From Paraburkholderia sp. (GTDB lineage Bacteria; Pseudomonadota; Gammaproteobacteria; Burkholderiales; Burkholderiaceae), in contig SCRN01000036.1 in NCBI GenBank assembly GCA_004322045.1, forward strand, positions 1-64,000: 64,000 nt of DNA, in the 5' to 3' direction. The translations under genes were made by a program, and so were the position numbers. Below, one piece after another: positions 44,843-53,799 of the stretch; position 1 is the first letter of the stretch; every line of letters starts with the position of its first letter. The notes beneath the pieces were generated by a model. That model had not been told where the DNA came from, ran no database searches, and saw only the letters and a program-made list of their open reading frames with translations.

Positions 44843-45157
44843 ATGGCTATATCCGCAATCTCCGCTCAGCCGGCCGGCCTCGGTACAGTTGCCGCGGGTG
44901 CGCAGGCGCAACACCCTCAGGGCGCCGCCCAAACGAGCACCACGCAAGCTACATCGTCGAACCCCACTTCATCGTCTGCGCAAACGGCCAAACCGGCCGC
45001 ATCGTATTCGGTTTCCATCAGCAGCGCAGCGCGCGCTGCACTCATCGAGGCAACGGAGACTTCCGTACAAACGGCCCAGGAAGCACGTCGGGGCGACATC
45101 CAAGCGCAGCACCTTCTTGCCAAGAAAAATGCACAAAAGGCGGCTCTGCGCTCGTAG
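44843..45157 (+). CDS. Small Ala/Ser/Gln-rich protein, unknown
   Basis: A 104-residue protein from ATG 44843, preceded by TTGGAG seven bases upstream. Residues 1-70 are low complexity (many Ala, Gln, Ser, Thr), and 60-104 form a probable helix with SYSVSISSAARAALIEATE and a basic end. Similar small proteins occur as orphans in Burkholderiaceae. No signal peptide or membrane segment is visible. Function not recognised. It stands alone, with gaps on both sides. Confidence 0.6.
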   Translation: MAISAISAQPAGLGTVAAGAQAQHPQGAAQTSTTQATSSNPTSSSAQTAKPAASYSVSISSAARAALIEATETSVQTAQEARRGDIQAQHLLAKKNAQKAALRS

Positions 45158-45367
45158 CGCGATTTGCTTTTCTATGCTCCGTGCGACGGGCCGACGGCCT
45201 TTTCGCGCGGCGACATCAAGGGGCGAACGCGGTGCTTGGTCGCGCTATCGCTGTTACCACAGCAGTGCGGGTGGCCACGCCGTCTGAAGGCGCGATCCGC
45301 GTCTTTTGCTTCCAGTCCGGCGAAGCCTCGTTCGTGCAGAAGCGGACATCCCGCAAGGTATAGGGGG

Positions 45368-45700
45368 CTAACAGCCCCCGTGACGGTGATGAATATGGGT
45401 AGCTGCGAAGCGCTGCGGATCACTATTGAACTCCGAACGGGATTCTTCCGTTTCGAAGTAGTAAGTTCTCCCATCGAAGATCGTGCTCAGGGCATGAGCA
45501 CGGTCAACGGGATGTCCGTTCACCGGATCGCGTTCCGGCCCGTCTTCATGAACGTGGCGTTCCTCGGGCGACGAGTGACGGCCGCCCATGCCACACCCCA
45601 TCCCGCCGCCCATTCCACCGCCTGCAGCGCGACGACGCAAGAAAAAGAGGACCCCAACCGCCAGCAGTATCCACCACCAGTTTTGCGAAAACCATTGCAT
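45368..45700 (-). CDS. YHS-domain membrane-anchored protein (metal-related)
   Basis: A 110-residue protein from ATG 45700 with GGGGAG upstream. An N-terminal membrane helix (WWWILLAVGVLFFL) is followed by a Gly/Met-rich linker with repeated GMGGGM and then a YHS-type domain: VNGHPVDRAHA, TIFDGRTYYFETEESRSEF and a C-terminal HIHHRHGGC rich in His and Cys. YHS domains occur with copper ATPases; the His-rich tail suggests metal binding. It is transcribed divergently from LemA, and two FNR-like boxes lie in the shared region. Confidence 0.75.
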   Translation of the reverse strand: MQWFSQNWWWILLAVGVLFFLRRRAAGGGMGGGMGCGMGGRHSSPEERHVHEDGPERDPVNGHPVDRAHALSTIFDGRTYYFETEESRSEFNSDPQRFAATHIHHRHGGC

Positions 45701-45826
45701 GACACTACTCCCCAGAGTTCGCCCCCGGTACGCTCTAGTCGCTATGTCGCCTTTATATGATCGACGGGTGGACTGACAACCGGACGGGCATCAGAGACCA
45801 CGTTAGCGAAGCGCTGAATGCGCACG

Positions 45827-45840
45827 TTGATCGAAATCAA
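45827..45840. promoter_or_regulatory. FNR/ANR box, perfect palindrome
   Basis: TTGATCGAAATCAA matches the consensus TTGAT-N4-ATCAA without mismatch. It is 127 bases upstream of the YHS-protein start (minus) and 232 upstream of LemA. It could drive either gene by activation under low oxygen. Confidence 0.6.
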
Positions 45841-45915
45841 GTGCGGGGAGGCAGCGATGCATCAACAGCCAAAGGGGACCCGATATTCCACCCGTACCGG
45901 TCATCCGCGCGGTGT

Positions 45916-45929
45916 TTGAGTTGGGTCAA
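45916..45929. promoter_or_regulatory. FNR/ANR box, near-perfect
   Basis: TTGAGTTGGGTCAA: half-sites TTGAG and GTCAA with a 4-base spacer. It is 143 bases upstream of LemA and is the closer of the two boxes to that gene. Confidence 0.5.
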
Positions 45930-46072
45930 ATGCTGAGCCACGGAACCCTTCATGATCGAATCACATTATTCGTGAACATTGTTCGTAATGGTTGCGGCAC
46001 ACGGCGTCCCGTCGATGGCGATAACGCGCAGGCCAGGAACACTCCCTGGACGACCAACTCTCGAGAAACAGA

Positions 46073-46705
46073 ATGAAGACTATCTGGCGTTTCGTCGTTG
46101 TGCTATTGCTCCTGAGTCTCGCCGGCTGCGGCTATAACAGGTTGCAGTCCCAGGACGAACAGATCAAGGCGAGCTGGTCGGAAGTTGTCAACCAGTACCA
46201 GCGCCGCGCGGATCTGGTGCCGAACCTGGTCAATACGGTGAAGGGCTACGCGAGTCAGGAGCGTCAGGTCTTCCAGCAGGTGACCGAAGCCCGCTCGCGT
46301 GTCGGCTCGATTCAGGTGACGCCGGAGACGCTGAACAATCCCGAGGAGTTCGCAAAGTTTCAGGCGGCGCAGCGCCAGCTGGGTGCTTCGCTTTCAAGGC
46401 TGCTGGTGGTTTCTGAAAGCTATCCGCAACTGAAGTCCGATGCGAACTTTCGCGACCTGCAGGCCCAGCTGGAGGGTACCGAAAATCGTATCGCGGTAGC
46501 GCGAAACCGGTACATCAAGGCGGTGCAGGAGTACAACACGACAATACGATCATTTCCTTCCAATCTCACCGCCCAAGCACTTGGGTATAGGGAAAAACCC
46601 AACTTTTCGGTCGCAAACGAGGCGGAAATTGCTCGGCCACCTCGCGTCGACTTTGGTCCGACGCCCGGCCAAGCGGGAGCGTCTGCGGGGCGGAGCACAA
46701 ATTGA
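46073..46705 (+). CDS. LemA family protein
   Basis: A 210-residue protein with a short N-terminal membrane/lipoprotein segment (FVVVLLLLSLAGCG, lipobox-like LAGC) followed by the typical LemA helical bundle: WSEVVNQYQRRADLVPNLVN, FQAAQRQLGASLSRLL and SFPSNLTAQALGY near the end. LemA proteins form curved helical-bundle envelope scaffolds often encoded beside TPM proteins. The stop overlaps the TTG start of the next gene. The following TPM protein is its standard partner. Confidence 0.9.
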   Translation: MKTIWRFVVVLLLLSLAGCGYNRLQSQDEQIKASWSEVVNQYQRRADLVPNLVNTVKGYASQERQVFQQVTEARSRVGSIQVTPETLNNPEEFAKFQAAQRQLGASLSRLLVVSESYPQLKSDANFRDLQAQLEGTENRIAVARNRYIKAVQEYNTTIRSFPSNLTAQALGYREKPNFSVANEAEIARPPRVDFGPTPGQAGASAGRSTN

Positions 46706-47559
46706 AAGTTTTCGGGCGCTTGTTCGCGCTGATCGTCACACTCGCGTTGCTCGGGTCGGCAGGTGCGGCCGGAGAGGTCGCAGTACCGACGCTGACGGCC
46801 CGCGTAACGGACCAGACAGCCACACTCACGCCTGACCAGATTGAATCAATCGGCCAAACACTGGAAGCATTCGAAGCCAGAAAGGGCACCCAGATCGCAG
46901 TGCTGATCGTGCCGACCACCGAGCCGGAAACGATCGAGCAATACTCGCTGCGTGTCGTCGAGCAATGGAAGCTCGGTCGTAGACAGGTCGATGACGGGGC
47001 GTTGCTCATTGTGGCGAAGAACGATCGGACGTTGCGGATCGAGGTCGGTTACGGGCTGGAAGGAGCGCTCAATGACGCCATCAGCAACCGGATCATTCGC
47101 GAAACCATAATTCCACGATTCCGTGAGAACGATTTCTATGGCGGCATTGCAGCGGGCGTCGACCAGATGATTCGGGTTGCCGACGGTGAACCATTGCCGC
47201 CCCCGCAGACCCGCACGCGCGGTGGCTCTCCGGACGTCTGGAAGCTCGCCCCGGTGATTTTCATGCTCGCAGTCGCGCTTGCGGGTGTCCTGCGCTCTGC
47301 CTTCGGTAGATTGCCCGGTGCAGTGATCGCGGGTGGCGGAGCGGCCCTGATTGCATGGCTGCTGGCCACCGGGATCGCCGCAGTTGCGGCTGCTGGCTTG
47401 ATCGCTTTCCTGTTCACGCTCTTCGGCACTGGCATGGGCGCATACGTCGGGACGTATGGTATCGGGCACCATCGCGGCGGCTTCGGCAGAGGAGGGCGCG
47501 GAGGGTTTGGCGGTGGCGGCGGCAGCTTCGGCGGCGGCGGCGCATCGGGCAGGTGGTGA
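46702..47559 (+). CDS. TPM-domain membrane protein (YgcG-like)
   Basis: A 285-residue protein from a TTG start that overlaps the LemA stop. The signal peptide has the core LFALIVTLALLGSAGAA. The TPM domain spans about residues 25-165 (ATLTPDQIESIGQTLEAFEA, DDGALLIVAKNDRTLRIEVG, GLEGALNDAISNRIIRETI). Two membrane helices follow (about 190-250), and the tail is a glycine/serine run typical of YgcG-like proteins. The family works with LemA at the envelope; TPM domains have been proposed to have phosphatase activity in other settings. The use of TTG suggests low, coupled translation. Confidence 0.85.
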   Translation: MKVFGRLFALIVTLALLGSAGAAGEVAVPTLTARVTDQTATLTPDQIESIGQTLEAFEARKGTQIAVLIVPTTEPETIEQYSLRVVEQWKLGRRQVDDGALLIVAKNDRTLRIEVGYGLEGALNDAISNRIIRETIIPRFRENDFYGGIAAGVDQMIRVADGEPLPPPQTRTRGGSPDVWKLAPVIFMLAVALAGVLRSAFGRLPGAVIAGGGAALIAWLLATGIAAVAAAGLIAFLFTLFGTGMGAYVGTYGIGHHRGGFGRGGRGGFGGGGGSFGGGGASGRW

Positions 47560-47561
47560 GC

Positions 47562-48059
47562 ATGGGCATCAGGCGAATCATCAGGCACCTGCTTACGACC
47601 CATTGGATGGTCAGGCGAGCGTTTTCGCCAGGTGCCCGCGCTGCAATCGGGCAGGCGATCAAGGCCTGCGAAGCCGGGCACGCCGGCGCAGTCTGCTTTG
47701 CAGTCGAAGGTGCGCTGCACAGCGCGGCGCTCTTGCGCGGGCAGTCCGCGCGGGAACGCGCGATCGAAGTGTTCTCGCAATTGCGTGTCTGGGATACCGG
47801 GCATAACAACGGCGTGCTGATCTACGTGCTGCTTGCCGACCGCGCTGTTGAAATCGTCGCGGACCGGGGCGTCCACGAGAAGGTCGGGGAAACCGGGTGG
47901 CAGGCAATCTGCGCCGCGATGGAGACCGCGTTTCGTCAAGGCGCCTATCGCGACGGCGCGGTGAAAGGAATTCAGGCAGTGGCCCAACACCTGACGATCC
48001 ACTATCCGGCAATCGGACCGAGCCGCGACGAACTGCCTGACGCACCAGTGATTCTCTAA
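47562..48059 (+). CDS. Second TPM-domain protein, cytosolic or anchored by a short helix
   Basis: A 165-residue protein starting two bases after the first TPM gene. It has no signal peptide; the domain covers the whole chain (GARAAIGQAIKACEAGHAGA, RERAIEVFSQLRVWDTGHNN, AVEIVADRGVHEKVGETGWQ, QGAYRDGAVKGIQAVAQHL). Two tandem TPM genes, one membrane-anchored and one soluble, follow LemA. The soluble protein could act as a partner or regulator of the anchored one. Confidence 0.8.
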   Translation: MGIRRIIRHLLTTHWMVRRAFSPGARAAIGQAIKACEAGHAGAVCFAVEGALHSAALLRGQSARERAIEVFSQLRVWDTGHNNGVLIYVLLADRAVEIVADRGVHEKVGETGWQAICAAMETAFRQGAYRDGAVKGIQAVAQHLTIHYPAIGPSRDELPDAPVIL

Positions 48060-48242
48060 CCCGCCGCATGTAGCCGCCCCCAGCCCCAGCAGTATCCGTA
48101 ATGGTCACGAAGGGCTGCATGGCACAGCGTTCCCATCTGGCCTCCGTTTCGTTCTCCTTCGATCGCGACAGCAATCTGTGGGTAGCGCATCACGTGGCGG
48201 TTCGGGCCGACTGTGTGCGCTACGGCCCCGGATCCACGGTGC

Positions 48243-48256
48243 TTGATATGGGTCAA
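48243..48256. promoter_or_regulatory. FNR/ANR box upstream of the DUF2933 gene
   Basis: TTGATATGGGTCAA: half-site TTGAT, then GTCAA, 4-base spacer. Centre 88 bases upstream of ATG 48338, leaving room for a class II promoter. The gene cluster from DUF2933 to FtsH is the likely target. Confidence 0.6.
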
Positions 48257-48337
48257 CAGTGACGTTTCGACTGCGCGTAACCTGCGATAGACGAAACCGG
48301 AGGGACTGGCGTCCCGCAGCAACCTGGGGAGACCCGA

Positions 48338-48622
48338 ATGGAATCAGGAAACCACGATCATAAGGCGGGTGGCTTCGGGCTGTCGCGTGCGAACATCGTG
48401 CTGATCGCGTTCATCGCAATCGGCGGCTTTTATTTGGTGACGGAACATCGCGCGCATCTCCTGGGCTGGTTACCCTTTCTGCTTATCCTTTCGTGTCCCC
48501 TGATGCACCTGTTCATGCATCACGGGCACGAGCATGGAGATTCCGGCGAGACTACGAACAGGGACGAAGCGGAGCAGAACCAAGCGGATCAGAACCGGGA
48601 TACCGGTACCCATCATCACTGA
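48338..48622 (+). CDS. DUF2933 family small membrane protein
   Basis: A 94-residue protein with GGGGAG about six bases before ATG 48338. The sequence has two hydrophobic segments (LSRANIVLIAFIAIGGFYLV and WLPFLLILSCPLMHLFM) and a His-rich C-terminus (HHGHEHGDSG, later GTHHH), matching DUF2933. The His-rich tail suggests metal binding. The family commonly stands before ICMT-like methyltransferase and FtsH genes in stress and copper islands, as here. Confidence 0.85.
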   Translation: MESGNHDHKAGGFGLSRANIVLIAFIAIGGFYLVTEHRAHLLGWLPFLLILSCPLMHLFMHHGHEHGDSGETTNRDEAEQNQADQNRDTGTHHH

Positions 48623-48646
48623 CAGTGTTCGCCCCTGGAGCCCCAC

Positions 48647-49321
48647 ATGCACGACAATACTCCCGCCTACGGCCTGTGGTTGCTGGTTATCGTCAACTCG
48701 GCCTTTTTCATCTTCTTTGCCTTTACCTTCTTCAAGCCGAAGACCAAACGGGACTGGCGCTCGCTCGGCGCGTTCTCAGCCTTCATCGTAGCGTTGTTTA
48801 CCGAGATGTATGGGTTTCCGCTGACGATTTACCTGCTGTCGGGCTGGTTGCAGACGCGCTATCCGCACGTCGACTGGTTCTCGCACGACGCGGGGCACCT
48901 GCTCGAAGAACTGTTCGGCTGGCGAGCCAACCCGCACTTTGGTCCGTTTCACCTGCTGAGCTTTGCATTCATCGGTGGCGGCTTCTGGCTCATTTCAGCC
49001 GGCTGGCAGGTGCTGTATCGTGCACAACGCAGTCATGTCGTCGCCACGACCGGTACCTATGCCTGGATGCGCCACCCGCAGTATGTCGGTTTCGTGCTCG
49101 TCATGTTTGGCTTCCTGCTGCAATGGCCGACGCTGCTCACGCTCGCCATGTTTCCCGTGCTCGTCTTCATGTACACGCGGCTCGCGCGAGCTGAAGAACG
49201 GGAATCCATCGCCGAGTTTGGTGACGCTTACCGCCGCTATATGGACGAGGTGCCGGCTTTCATCCCCCGGTTCGGCGCGCATCACGATGGCCCCACACAT
49301 GGTCCGGCCAGGCGGAATTGA
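48647..49321 (+). CDS. Isoprenylcysteine carboxyl methyltransferase-like membrane protein
   Basis: A 224-residue polytopic protein. The hallmark is in the C-terminal half: VVATTGTYAWMRHPQYVGF, followed by FPVLVFMYTRLARAEERES and FGDAYRRYMDEVPAFIP. Those residues form the SAM- and substrate-binding region of the ICMT/PEMT superfamily. The bacterial members in such islands are of unknown substrate (possibly lipid or quinone methylation). It lies 24 bp after DUF2933 and its stop overlaps the region immediately before FtsH, so it is in the same operon. Confidence 0.85.
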   Translation: MHDNTPAYGLWLLVIVNSAFFIFFAFTFFKPKTKRDWRSLGAFSAFIVALFTEMYGFPLTIYLLSGWLQTRYPHVDWFSHDAGHLLEELFGWRANPHFGPFHLLSFAFIGGGFWLISAGWQVLYRAQRSHVVATTGTYAWMRHPQYVGFVLVMFGFLLQWPTLLTLAMFPVLVFMYTRLARAEERESIAEFGDAYRRYMDEVPAFIPRFGAHHDGPTHGPARRN

Positions 49322-49335
49322 AGAGGAGCCGGATC

Positions 49336-51237
49336 ATGGAATTCAAACGCGAACACCAAATCAATCTCATCTACGTTCTCGCCGCAATGATCGGGGTCCT
49401 GGTAATCCAGAGCCTGATATCTCAACCCGATCACATACGGACGATCCCATACAGCGAGTTCCAGCAGCTCGCGAGCCAGGGCAAGGTGACAGACCTCGTT
49501 GTTGGCCCTATCCGGATCACGGGGACCTTCAAGGACGCGCCCAAGGGCACACCGCAACACTTTTCGACGCTGCGGGTCGATCCCGCGCTTGCACAGTCGT
49601 TATCCAGCGAGAAGCTGACGTTCTCCGGCGAACCGGAGCCGGGTATCTGGCCGACCATACTCGGCTGGTTGATGCCCACGATTGGCTTTGTGCTCGTCTG
49701 GATGTTCCTGATCCGTCCGATGTCGATGGGACAGGGCGCTGACGGCATGATGTCGATCGGCAAGAGCAGGGCGAAGATCTACGTTGAGAAGGACACCAGA
49801 GTTACCTTCGCAGACGTCGCCGGTGTGGATGAGGCAAAGGAAGAGCTCAGGGAGGTCGTATCGTTTCTCAAGGATCCCCGCAGCTACGGCCGGCTGGGTG
49901 CGCGTGTCCCGAAAGGCGTGCTGCTGGTTGGCCCGCCGGGCACTGGAAAAACGTTGCTGGCGCGGGCCGTCGCGGGCGAGGCGGGAGTGGCGTTCTTCTC
50001 GATTTCCGGCTCCGAGTTTGTCGAGATGTTCGTTGGTGTCGGAGCCGCACGCGTACGTGATCTGTTCGAGCAGGCACGCAAACATGCGCCTGCTATCGTG
50101 TTTATCGACGAACTGGACTCTCTCGGCCGAGCGCGCGGGACCATGTTTCCGGGCGGTGGTGGTCACGACGAGAAGGAACAGACGCTCAACCAGTTACTGG
50201 CCGAACTCGACGGATTCGATCCGTCCATCGGCGTCGTGCTGCTAGCGGCGACCAACCGGCCCGAAATTCTCGACCCCGCACTGCTGCGGGCAGGCCGGTT
50301 TGACCGGCAGGTGCTTGTCGACCGGCCGGACAAGAAGGGCCGTGCAGAAGTTCTGGAAGTCCACCTGAAGAAGATCAAGCTCGCGTCCGGCGTGTCCGTC
50401 GCAGAAATCGCCGCGCTTACGCCCGGTTTCTCAGGCGCCGATCTGGCCAACTTGGTCAACGAGGCGGCGATCCTGGCTACCCGCCGCAACGCCAACAGCG
50501 TTTCACTGGAGGACTTCACGCAGGCCATCGAGCGGATCGTGGCCGGCCTCGAGAAACGTAATCGGTTGCTGAACCCTCACGAACGCGAGGTGGTGGCGCA
50601 CCACGAAATGGGACACGCGCTGGTCGCGATGGCACTGCCCGGCGTTGACCCGGTCCAGAAAATATCGATCATCCCGCGGGGCATTGCCGCCCTTGGCTAC
50701 ACGATGCAGCGCCCGATCGAGGATCGCTTCCTAATGGACCGGGTCGAACTGATGAACCGCATGACCGTGCTGCTTGGCGGACGGGCGGCGGAACGGCTGG
50801 TTTTCGAGGAAGTATCAACGGGGGCGGCCGACGATCTCGCCAAAGCGACAGGCATCGCGCGCAGCATGGTGGTGCGTTTCGGCATGGATCCCAAGCTTGG
50901 GCAGGTCGCGTACGAGCCGGAGACCAGTTCAGCGCTCGGCATGTCAACCGGCTCGGAATGGCGACTGCGCCAGTATGGCGAACAGACGGCAACGGCCATT
51001 GACATAGCCGTGCGCGAGCTGATCGACACTGCATTCCAGCGGGCCTCGTCTGTCCTGCAGGGGAACCGTGAACTGCTTAGTGAGGCGGCACAGGATCTGC
51101 TCTCGAAAGAGACCCTGTCTGGCGACGATCTGCAGGCGCTCGCGGAGAGGCTGGGCGGCAAAGGGGCCGTCGTAACAGCACCTCCGTTCGGCACGACTGA
51201 CGTTGTCGAAGCCGGCAGCGGTGCGACCGCTGGATGA
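49336..51237 (+). CDS. ftsH: Accessory FtsH-type membrane metalloprotease
   Basis: A 633-residue protein from ATG 49336, with AGGAG seven bases upstream. Two membrane helices (about 10-30 and 108-128) bracket a periplasmic part. The AAA domain has Walker A GPPGTGKT (about 199-206), Walker [14 protein letters not shown], and second-region motif [20 protein letters not shown]. The peptidase site is HHEMGH near 422, a HExxH zinc motif. A full-length but diverged FtsH at an island locus is a hallmark of accessory proteases that protect envelope proteins in heat, oxidative or low-oxygen stress. Not the housekeeping copy, judged by context. Confidence 0.93.
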   Translation: MEFKREHQINLIYVLAAMIGVLVIQSLISQPDHIRTIPYSEFQQLASQGKVTDLVVGPIRITGTFKDAPKGTPQHFSTLRVDPALAQSLSSEKLTFSGEPEPGIWPTILGWLMPTIGFVLVWMFLIRPMSMGQGADGMMSIGKSRAKIYVEKDTRVTFADVAGVDEAKEELREVVSFLKDPRSYGRLGARVPKGVLLVGPPGTGKTLLARAVAGEAGVAFFSISGSEFVEMFVGVGAARVRDLFEQARKHAPAIVFIDELDSLGRARGTMFPGGGGHDEKEQTLNQLLAELDGFDPSIGVVLLAATNRPEILDPALLRAGRFDRQVLVDRPDKKGRAEVLEVHLKKIKLASGVSVAEIAALTPGFSGADLANLVNEAAILATRRNANSVSLEDFTQAIERIVAGLEKRNRLLNPHEREVVAHHEMGHALVAMALPGVDPVQKISIIPRGIAALGYTMQRPIEDRFLMDRVELMNRMTVLLGGRAAERLVFEEVSTGAADDLAKATGIARSMVVRFGMDPKLGQVAYEPETSSALGMSTGSEWRLRQYGEQTATAIDIAVRELIDTAFQRASSVLQGNRELLSEAAQDLLSKETLSGDDLQALAERLGGKGAVVTAPPFGTTDVVEAGSGATAG

Positions 51238-51259
51238 CCGGGGCAAAGGGGGCAATCCG

Positions 51260-51709
51260 ATGAAAGCGCTCATCTTCCTGATTGCCTTGCTGGCAACCGC
51301 AGTTGCCGCTGGTCAGGGCGATGCCGGCCAGCACCTGTTGATCGGCGATACCGATGTGTACTACGGTCTTACCCCATCGGCAGCGCTGGGTGCTCACCCC
51401 GCGTCTCACCCAGAGGCATCGATGCACGGCGGAGTGCGAGGCAACAGGTACACGTATCACCTCGTTGTCGCGCTTTTCGATCATGTGACACAGAAGCGCA
51501 TTTCGGACGCCAGGGTGACCGCAGCGGTCCAGGAGATTGGCTTGAGCGAAACGCGCCGCAAGCTCGAGCCGATGCGCACCGGGGACATGATCAGCTATGG
51601 AGCGTACCTTGATCTGGGTGGCACCGGCCCCTATCGTGTCAAGCTCGAGGTGCGCCGGCCGGACCGGCCCGGAATAGTCTCGGGCCAGTTCGAATACCGG
51701 TCGGAGTAG
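51260..51709 (+). CDS. Small secreted protein, unknown
   Basis: A 149-residue exported protein from ATG 51260. Signal peptide core: LIFLIALLATAVAAG. The mature part is beta-rich (HLLIGDTDVYYGLTPSA, YTYHLVVALFDHVTQKRISD, YGAYLDLGGTGPYRVKLEVR) and contains several His and Tyr, like copper- or ligand-binding Ig-like periplasmic domains. No specific family is recognised. It follows FtsH by 22 bases on the same strand and may be an envelope partner of the protease cluster. Confidence 0.6.
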   Translation: MKALIFLIALLATAVAAGQGDAGQHLLIGDTDVYYGLTPSAALGAHPASHPEASMHGGVRGNRYTYHLVVALFDHVTQKRISDARVTAAVQEIGLSETRRKLEPMRTGDMISYGAYLDLGGTGPYRVKLEVRRPDRPGIVSGQFEYRSE

Positions 51710-51895
51710 ATCGCCGGCGCGGTGACTGACTGTACGACGGCAGCACAAGTGTGCGCATGGCACGGGGCGCAGCGGTTCGCCTCGCGCCAGCGCTGGTAGC
51801 GTGACTGGGGAGAACGGGCCTTGAGCAGGCAGCAGAGCCGAAACGGCGGACCATCTTCTGATCGCGGCATCGAGACGGCGCGGAGGCGACCGCTC

Positions 51896-53221
51896 ATGAC
51901 CGTAAGGCCCGCCGTGCGGACACTGCAATGGCAGGTATTTTGCCCCCTGCTGCTCGCCATGTTCTCGATTGCCGTGGGGTATGGCTTTCTGTTGCCGATT
52001 CTGCCGCGAGTACTTGCACGGATTGTGGCAACGGCGGATCCCGCAACGTTGTCGCGGCACACCGGTCTGCTCACCGGGACCTATACGTTGTCGCTATTCC
52101 TGTTTGCGCCGCTGTGGGGGCGCTTTGCCGACCGGCATGGACAACGTCTTGCGATGCTTGTGGGTTTGACCGGCTTCGCCGCGACACTCGCGCTGTTTGC
52201 AGCCGTAAACAGCCTTCCGTTTCTGTACCTCGAACGCGCGCTCGGTGGGCTGTTTGCCTCGTCGATCGCCCCTGCGGTCTATGCCTTCGTTGGCGAGTAC
52301 GCCCCGTCGAAAGAATGGCGCGCCCGCCGTTTCGCGCTGCTCAACATTGCAGGCGCGAGCGGGTTTCTGGTCGGGCCGATGCTGGGCAGCCTGACAATGC
52401 ATCTTGCGCACGCCGACACACCACGGATCGGCGAGCCACTGGCATGCTGGCCACCTTTTGTCATGGCATCCGCGCTTGCCTTTTCGGTCGCGCTGAGCGT
52501 CTGGGCCCTGGTGCCGGGAACACGCGAGGACCGGTCAGACCGGCCTGACGCAGGGAGTCAGCCGGAGGGGCGCACCGCGCTGCCGCGTCTTCTTGCAATT
52601 TCATTCGTGACGGCCGCAGCTGTTGGGGAATTCGAGGTCGGGCTGTCACTGCGCGGCACGCAGAAGCTGGGTCTGAGCATCGGGGAGATTGGATTCATGT
52701 TCACGGAATGCAGTCTTGTCATGCTGGCGGTTCAATCCGCTGTATTTTCCCCACTGGTGAAACCCGAACTGACCCGCTGGTTTTTGACACCCGCGTTGCT
52801 TGTCCTTGCGGCCGGGCTTGCAGCCGTGCCGCTTGCTACGGGCCGCCTGACCACGGCAGGTGCGGTCGCGGTGGTGGCGGGCAGCGCCGGAATCGTTTCG
52901 CCAATTGCGACGTACTGGATCTCGCTCGCTGCGGGTGAGCGGCAGGGTGCCGCGCTCGGATGGCAGACTTCGGCTGCAAGTCTCGGCCAAGCAGCCGGAT
53001 CGGCAGGCGGCGGGCTACTGTTCGGGATCCCGACCATACCCGACGCGCCCTCCATGCTGACCGCGATTGTTGTGCTCGCTGGCCTTGTCGCGAGCGTGCG
53101 TGTTCCGCATCTTCTTGCGAAGGCGGTATCAACAGGGTGCGGCGATCTGAGCGACGATTCACTGGAAGCCCAAGGTTCCGGCGACGTCCGGCGGACGAGG
53201 TCAGGCAAACAGACGGAGTAG
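51896..53221 (+). CDS. MFS transporter
   Basis: A 441-residue transporter from ATG 51896, with GGAGG nine bases upstream; the frame continues upstream to 51821 but without a good ribosome site. It has about twelve hydrophobic segments and the loop RFADRHGQRLAMLVGLTGF after helix 2. The C-terminal tail (residues about 415-441) is charged and probably non-functional. Substrate not known. It is separated from the previous gene by 186 bases and is followed by a decayed region. Confidence 0.85.
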   Translation: MTVRPAVRTLQWQVFCPLLLAMFSIAVGYGFLLPILPRVLARIVATADPATLSRHTGLLTGTYTLSLFLFAPLWGRFADRHGQRLAMLVGLTGFAATLALFAAVNSLPFLYLERALGGLFASSIAPAVYAFVGEYAPSKEWRARRFALLNIAGASGFLVGPMLGSLTMHLAHADTPRIGEPLACWPPFVMASALAFSVALSVWALVPGTREDRSDRPDAGSQPEGRTALPRLLAISFVTAAAVGEFEVGLSLRGTQKLGLSIGEIGFMFTECSLVMLAVQSAVFSPLVKPELTRWFLTPALLVLAAGLAAVPLATGRLTTAGAVAVVAGSAGIVSPIATYWISLAAGERQGAALGWQTSAASLGQAAGSAGGGLLFGIPTIPDAPSMLTAIVVLAGLVASVRVPHLLAKAVSTGCGDLSDDSLEAQGSGDVRRTRSGKQTE

Positions 53222-53267
53222 GTATGCCGATGCGGCCCAGGCGGAACGAACCTCATGGCTCTTTAGC

Positions 53268-53600
53268 GTGGAGGCCGCAGGCCGTCGGAATCCAATGCCG
53301 GTCGGCATCTGTGTTCAGATATTCTGGCCGATGATCGCAGCAGCTCAGCTGGTCGAACAGGACGCCGAACTGTACGCGAAGAATCTCGCGTTTGTCGAGG
53401 AGGAAGAAAAGCTAAATCCTGAACTCAGGCCCAGGCTTGCGACGTCCAACCACGCATTACCCGATCTGCGGACGTGATGCTGCGGGACTACTCGGCTCCT
53501 GGCGCGACCGGCATTCCGACCGTCGTCGACGCGCCATACGCGGGGGCGCGTGATCGAGGCGCAAGTCATCCCGCTTCTGATTCCCGTGTCCATGTGGGGG
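53268..53600 (+). pseudogene. Decayed fragment resembling PHA/PHB synthase or depolymerase
   Basis: Frame 1 (from about 53330) gives QLVEQDAELYAKNLAFVEEE followed by LNPELRPRLATSNHALPDLR and stops at 53475. A second frame then gives VMLRDYSAPGATGIPTVVDA and PYAGA before breaking again near 53540. The RDYS and VVDAPYAG segments resemble the N-terminal part of polyhydroxyalkanoate synthase/depolymerase-related hydrolases by eye. At least two shifts separate the pieces, so the gene is broken. The identity is tentative. Confidence 0.4.
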
Positions 53601-53799
53601 ATTGAGTGACGACCACCGGCGGGCCGAAAAATGGCAGGAACGTCCGTGCGCATCGGCTTTCGGGCCGCTCCCTTGTCACTGGCTTCGTTTGCTCGGTCAG
53701 CGATTTATGTTTGTCCTTGCGGCGAGCACGCTCATCCATCGCCACCACGGCTAGTCCTGCGGCGCGCTCGAACGATCCGCCGTCCATCGAGCTACAAAA
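53601..53799. other. Short intergenic gap, nothing recognised
   Basis: About 200 bases between the decayed fragment and the end of the DUF305 gene. No frame is convincing; it may contain the converging termination signals of the plus- and minus-strand groups. Confidence 0.3.

Larger units (their letters stand above)
45701..46072. promoter_or_regulatory. Divergent intergenic region with two FNR-type boxes
   Basis: The region separates the YHS gene (minus) and LemA (plus). It holds a perfect FNR consensus TTGATCGAAATCAA at 45827-45840 and a near-perfect TTGAGTTGGGTCAA at 45916-45929, both about 150-250 bases from the LemA start. A further small palindrome GAACATTGTTC lies at 45974-45984. No other gene was found. 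Confidence 0.55.

Noticed and set aside
45974-45984. Perfect palindrome GAACATTGTTC upstream of LemA
   Set aside because: An 11-base palindrome is frequent by chance, and it does not match a known operator closely; kept only as a note in the intergenic entry.
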